The notes beneath the pieces are model-generated. The model was given only the letters and a program-made list of their open reading frames with translations, was not told the DNA's origin and ran no database searches. A stretch of DNA of 64,000 nucleotides from Mycobacterium sp. 4858 (GTDB taxonomy: Bacteria > Actinomycetota > Actinomycetes > Mycobacteriales > Mycobacteriaceae): the NCBI RefSeq assembly GCF_900240975.1, contig NZ_LT968775.1, positions 1,612,001 through 1,676,000 on the forward strand. The letters run 5' to 3'. How positions within the stretch are numbered: position 1 is the stretch's first letter; each line of letters begins with the position of its first letter. Shown here piece by piece: positions 61,276 through 64,000 of the stretch. The translations under genes and the position numbers were made by a program.

Positions 61276-62636
61276 GCTCCCGTGGCGCGACGGTGGTGCT
61301 CGCGCACGGTCTCGGCGGATCCGGCGACCTGCCGGTGCCGTACCTGTACGCGATGGTCGGCGCGGCGTGGGCGCTGACGTTCACCTTCGCGCTCGTGGCG
61401 TTCGCCTGGCGGCGGCCGCGGTTCGACCCGGGCAAGCCGGGCCGCCCGCTGCCGGCGGTGGTGACCGCCGTGGTCGACGCGCGGGCGACGCGGTGGACGG
61501 CGGCCGCGCTGGGGCTGATCTTCGGGGCGTGGGCGGTGGCGGCCGGGGTGTGGGGCCCGCGGTCGGAGACCAACGCCCTGCTCGGGGTGTTCTACGTGCT
61601 GCTGTGGGTCGGGCTGGTGGCGATGTCGCTGCTGTTCGGCCCGGTCTGGCGGGTCCTTTCGCCGATGCGGACCGTGTACCTGTTGCTGCGGCGCGCCACG
61701 TCCGAGCGCCTGCACCGTGCGCGGTGGTCCTATCCCGAACGCTGGGGCTACCGCCCGGCCGCGCTCGGCCTGTTCGCGTTCGTCTGGATGGAACTCGCCA
61801 GCCCCGACCCGGCATCGCTGCCGGCGGTGCGGGCGTGGCTGGGCGCCTATGCCGCGGCCATGCTGGTGGGCGCCTGGCTGTGCGGCCAGCGCTGGCTGGC
61901 CCGGGCCGACCCGTTCGGCGTGTACAGCATGGCGGTGTCCCGCCTGTCACCGATTCGCCGCAACCCGCGAAGCGGGGAAATCGTCGTCGGCAACCCGCTC
62001 GATCATCTGCCGTCGTTGCCCGTGCGGCCCGGCGTGGTCGTGCTGCTCGCGGTGCTGCTCGGGTCGACGGCGTTCGACAGTTTCTCGTCGTCGCCGACGT
62101 GGCGCGGCTTCGCCGACGGCCTTTCTCGCGGCATGGGCCTGACCCCGACGCTGTCGTCGTCGGTGCTCCGAACCGCCGGGCTGATCGTCTTCATTTCCGT
62201 TGTGGCGGTGACGTTTTCGCTCGCCGCCCGCGCGACGGGCGGCGTGGACTCGCAGCAACGCCGTGCGCTGCCGGGCCAGATGGCGCATTCCCTGATCCCG
62301 ATCGTGGTGGGTTACATCTTCGCCCACTACCTGACCTATCTGGTCGAGCGCGGGCAGCAGGCCGTGTTCGCGCTGGCCGACCCGTTCGGCCGCGGCTGGA
62401 ATGTGCTCGGGCTGGCGCACCAGCAGGTGGCCTACGTGCTGTCCACCCACCCGCCGGTGCTGGCCGGGATCAAGGTGGCCTGCGTGGTGACCGGCCACAT
62501 CGTCGCGGTGATCGCGGCGCACGACAAGGCGCTGCGGCTGCTGCCGAGCGGCCACCAGCTCACCGGCCAGCTGACGATGATGCTGGTCATGGTCGGCTAC
62601 ACCTTCACCGGCCTGTATCTACTGTTCGGCGGCTAG
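61272..62636 (+). CDS. Polytopic membrane protein, third gene of the cupredoxin module
   Basis: 454 residues with about ten membrane helices. The N-terminus has histidine in VVLAHGLGGSGDLPVP; later there are conserved-looking loops ADPFGVYS, ALADPFGRGWN and HQQVAYVL with paired histidines. I recall similar actinobacterial proteins being annotated as fenitrothion hydrolase, but that label should not be taken as function. The start is the GTG overlapping the lipoprotein stop. Its TAG overlaps the stop of the gene on the other strand within CTAG. Confidence 0.6.
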   Translation: MSSRGATVVLAHGLGGSGDLPVPYLYAMVGAAWALTFTFALVAFAWRRPRFDPGKPGRPLPAVVTAVVDARATRWTAAALGLIFGAWAVAAGVWGPRSETNALLGVFYVLLWVGLVAMSLLFGPVWRVLSPMRTVYLLLRRATSERLHRARWSYPERWGYRPAALGLFAFVWMELASPDPASLPAVRAWLGAYAAAMLVGAWLCGQRWLARADPFGVYSMAVSRLSPIRRNPRSGEIVVGNPLDHLPSLPVRPGVVVLLAVLLGSTAFDSFSSSPTWRGFADGLSRGMGLTPTLSSSVLRTAGLIVFISVVAVTFSLAARATGGVDSQQRRALPGQMAHSLIPIVVGYIFAHYLTYLVERGQQAVFALADPFGRGWNVLGLAHQQVAYVLSTHPPVLAGIKVACVVTGHIVAVIAAHDKALRLLPSGHQLTGQLTMMLVMVGYTFTGLYLLFGG

Positions 62637-63142
62637 CCGATCAGGTAGTCCACCTTCTTCTCGCCGTTCCAGTGCCGCAGGCCGGCGAAGCTGCCCTCGA
62701 CCAGCGGCGGGCGCCCCGCGATGCGTAGCGCCCGGCCCAGCGCCGGTCCCCCGACGTGGCGGGCCAGCGTGACGTGGGGCGTCCACTGGCCCGGCAGGCT
62801 GGTGGGCGCCGGCGCGGGTGCCAGGTGCTCGCCGCACAACCGGTGCACGTCCGCGTGGAACGCCAGCAACTCGACCGTGGGCACGATGAGCCGGGCCAGG
62901 ATCGCGTTGGACCGCCCGAGCAGCAGTGACGCGCCGACCGCGCAGCCCAGCGGCAGCCGCTGGGTGATCGGCCGCAGGGCGGCGTCGGCCTCCCCGGCGA
63001 TGCGGTCGGCCGCCGCGAGCGTGACGTGCGGCCGCCCGGCGGGCGCCTGGCCCGGAATCCCGGCGCCGGACAGCGCCTCCCAGAGCCCACGGATCGTCGC
63101 CTCGGTCTCGCCGTCGAAGAGCAGCTCGATGGAATGGACCAT
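62633..63142 (-). CDS. 2'-5' RNA ligase-like 2H phosphoesterase
   Basis: 169 residues with two PHVTLA motifs (about residues 39 and 122), the paired H-x-T of the 2H family that hydrolyses or ligates 2',5' or cyclic phosphodiesters. The real substrate is unknown. The ATG shares a base with the bioD stop (TGATG), so it is translated with the biotin genes. Position and length agree with M. tuberculosis Rv1571, which follows bioD. Confidence 0.83.
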   Translation of the reverse strand: MVHSIELLFDGETEATIRGLWEALSGAGIPGQAPAGRPHVTLAAADRIAGEADAALRPITQRLPLGCAVGASLLLGRSNAILARLIVPTVELLAFHADVHRLCGEHLAPAPAPTSLPGQWTPHVTLARHVGGPALGRALRIAGRPPLVEGSFAGLRHWNGEKKVDYLIG

Positions 63143-63822
63143 CAGCGGACCAGCGCGGTGACCCAGTCGCGGTCGAACGCCGCCGCGCTCATGTCCGCGA
63201 ACGCCGCGGCGTCCATCGCTCCCGCCCCCGCGGGCAGCGCCGCCCGCACCGGCGCCAGCCGGTCCAGGGCCGAGCGATTCGAGGTCTCCGCCGGTCCGGG
63301 CCTTGCCGGCCAGCTGCCGATCACCAGGCCGGCGCACGAAACGTGGTGCGCGGCAAGCGCTTCCAGAGTGAGGGCGGTGTGGTTGAGAGTCCCCAGTTCC
63401 GCGGTGACCGCGACCAGCGCCGCGGCGGCCAGCTCGACCGCCAGGTCGCGCAGGGTGACGCCCGCGTCGGCGAGTTCGACCAGCAACCCGCCCGCTCCCT
63501 CGACCAGGGTCAGCCGGCCGGGGCGGTCCAGGCCGGCGATCAGCCGCAGCAGCTGACGGCCGGTGGGCAGCGTCGCGCCGGCCTGCTCGGCCGCGGCGGC
63601 CGGCGCCAGGGGTTGCGGGTAGCGGGCCAGGCCGGCGACCTCCGTCACGCCGGACAGCCGGACGACCTCGGCGAGGTCGTCGTCCCCGGCGTCGGTGCCG
63701 GTCTGGACCGGCTTGCACACCGCCACGTCCATGCCCGCCTGGCGCGCGTGGCAGGCCAGCGCCGCGGTGACGACGGTCTTGCCGACGCCGGTGCCCGTGC
63801 CGGTGACGACCAGGACGGTCAA
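63142..63822 (-). CDS. bioD: Dethiobiotin synthetase
   Basis: 226 residues. P-loop GTGTGVGKT, catalytic Lys in VCKPVQTG and the EGAGGLLV loop are intact. It uses ATP and CO2 to close the ureido ring of dethiobiotin. The start is TTG, overlapping the bioF stop by four bases (TTGA), which is the mark of coupled translation. Confidence 0.95.
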   Translation of the reverse strand: MTVLVVTGTGTGVGKTVVTAALACHARQAGMDVAVCKPVQTGTDAGDDDLAEVVRLSGVTEVAGLARYPQPLAPAAAAEQAGATLPTGRQLLRLIAGLDRPGRLTLVEGAGGLLVELADAGVTLRDLAVELAAAALVAVTAELGTLNHTALTLEALAAHHVSCAGLVIGSWPARPGPAETSNRSALDRLAPVRAALPAGAGAMDAAAFADMSAAAFDRDWVTALVR

Positions 63823-64000
63823 GGGCGCGTCACGGCGAGCACCTCGGTGAGCACGCGCCGGGCGAGGTCGAGTTCGGCCGCGTCCAGCGACGCGCGCGCG
63901 GTCAGCCGCAGCCGGGAGGTCCCGGCGGGCACGGTCGGGGGCCGGAAGCAGCCGACCTTCACGCCGGCGTCCAGGCAGGCGGTCGCGGCGGCCAGGGCCA
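63819..64000 (-). CDS. bioF: 8-amino-7-oxononanoate synthase, C-terminal 59 residues
   Basis: Only the end of the gene is in the window; the frame runs off at base 64000. The translated segment contains [20 protein letters not shown], the conserved C-terminal substrate-binding region of AONS/BioF. It makes the first ring-precursor of biotin from pimeloyl thioester and alanine using PLP. Its stop overlaps the bioD TTG. Confidence 0.93.
   Translation of the reverse strand, partial: ALAAATACLDAGVKVGCFRPPTVPAGTSRLRLTARASLDAAELDLARRVLTEVLAVTRP

Overview
The window is chromosomal DNA of a slow-growing, high-GC mycobacterium, most like the Mycobacterium avium complex. I base this on gene order and protein similarity recalled from M. 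tuberculosis; no search was run. Read right to left, the backbone follows the M. tuberculosis block Rv1569-Rv1634: bioF-bioD, bioB, nadABC, the his operon, the trp operon, lgt, pyk, tesB, the cyd genes, cya, pdtaR, polA, rpsA, coaE, uvrB and an MFS exporter. No CRISPR array, intact insertion sequence or complete prophage was seen.

Left part (1-13.9 kb): the 3' end of an mgtC-type gene, an MFS exporter and uvrB. Between uvrB and coaE lies a segment I do not recall at this place in M. tuberculosis: a PknF-like Ser/Thr kinase divergent from an FHA-domain ABC exporter (Rv1747 type), a DUF402 protein overlapping a stand-alone ATP-dependent DNA ligase, and a small exported protein. coaE and rpsA follow. 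Middle-left (14-28 kb): polA, a KstR-type operator in front of a DUF35/thiolase-like pair, the ANTAR regulator pdtaR, a tRNA-Leu(CAA) with an AT-rich flank, the membrane adenylyl cyclase, and cydA-cydB-cydD-cydC (cytochrome bd and its assembly exporter).

Middle (28-42 kb): a mycothiol-linked isomerase-like gene, an MprF-like membrane protein, tesB, pyk, a DUF2752 protein and a tightly packed trpE-(trp membrane protein)-trpC-trpB-trpA-lgt unit, then a bcp peroxiredoxin, a Ca2+/H+ antiporter and a WhiB4-like iron-sulfur regulator. Right part (42-64 kb): hisD-hisC-hisB-hisH-priA-impA-hisF-hisI. PriA probably also supplies the missing TrpF step, which ties the his and trp clusters together. Next come an alcohol dehydrogenase/TetR pair with a clear operator, nadA-nadB-nadC controlled by a divergent NrtR repressor, a lipase, bioB with its auxiliary protein BsaP, a membrane/cupredoxin-like module behind a 34-bp palindrome, and bioF-bioD with a 2H-phosphoesterase gene.

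Several promoters can be read directly. uvrB has a RecA-independent DNA-damage promoter. uvrB, polA, the DUF35 gene, cya and nrtR each have a TAnnnT -10 hexamer 6-7 bases before the start codon, as expected for leaderless mRNAs. The least explained pieces are the 58.7-62.6 kb membrane module, the kinase/FHA-ABC/DUF402/ligase segment, the tesB reading frame that appears to start at ATC, and a dispersed repeat found in two convergent intergenic gaps.
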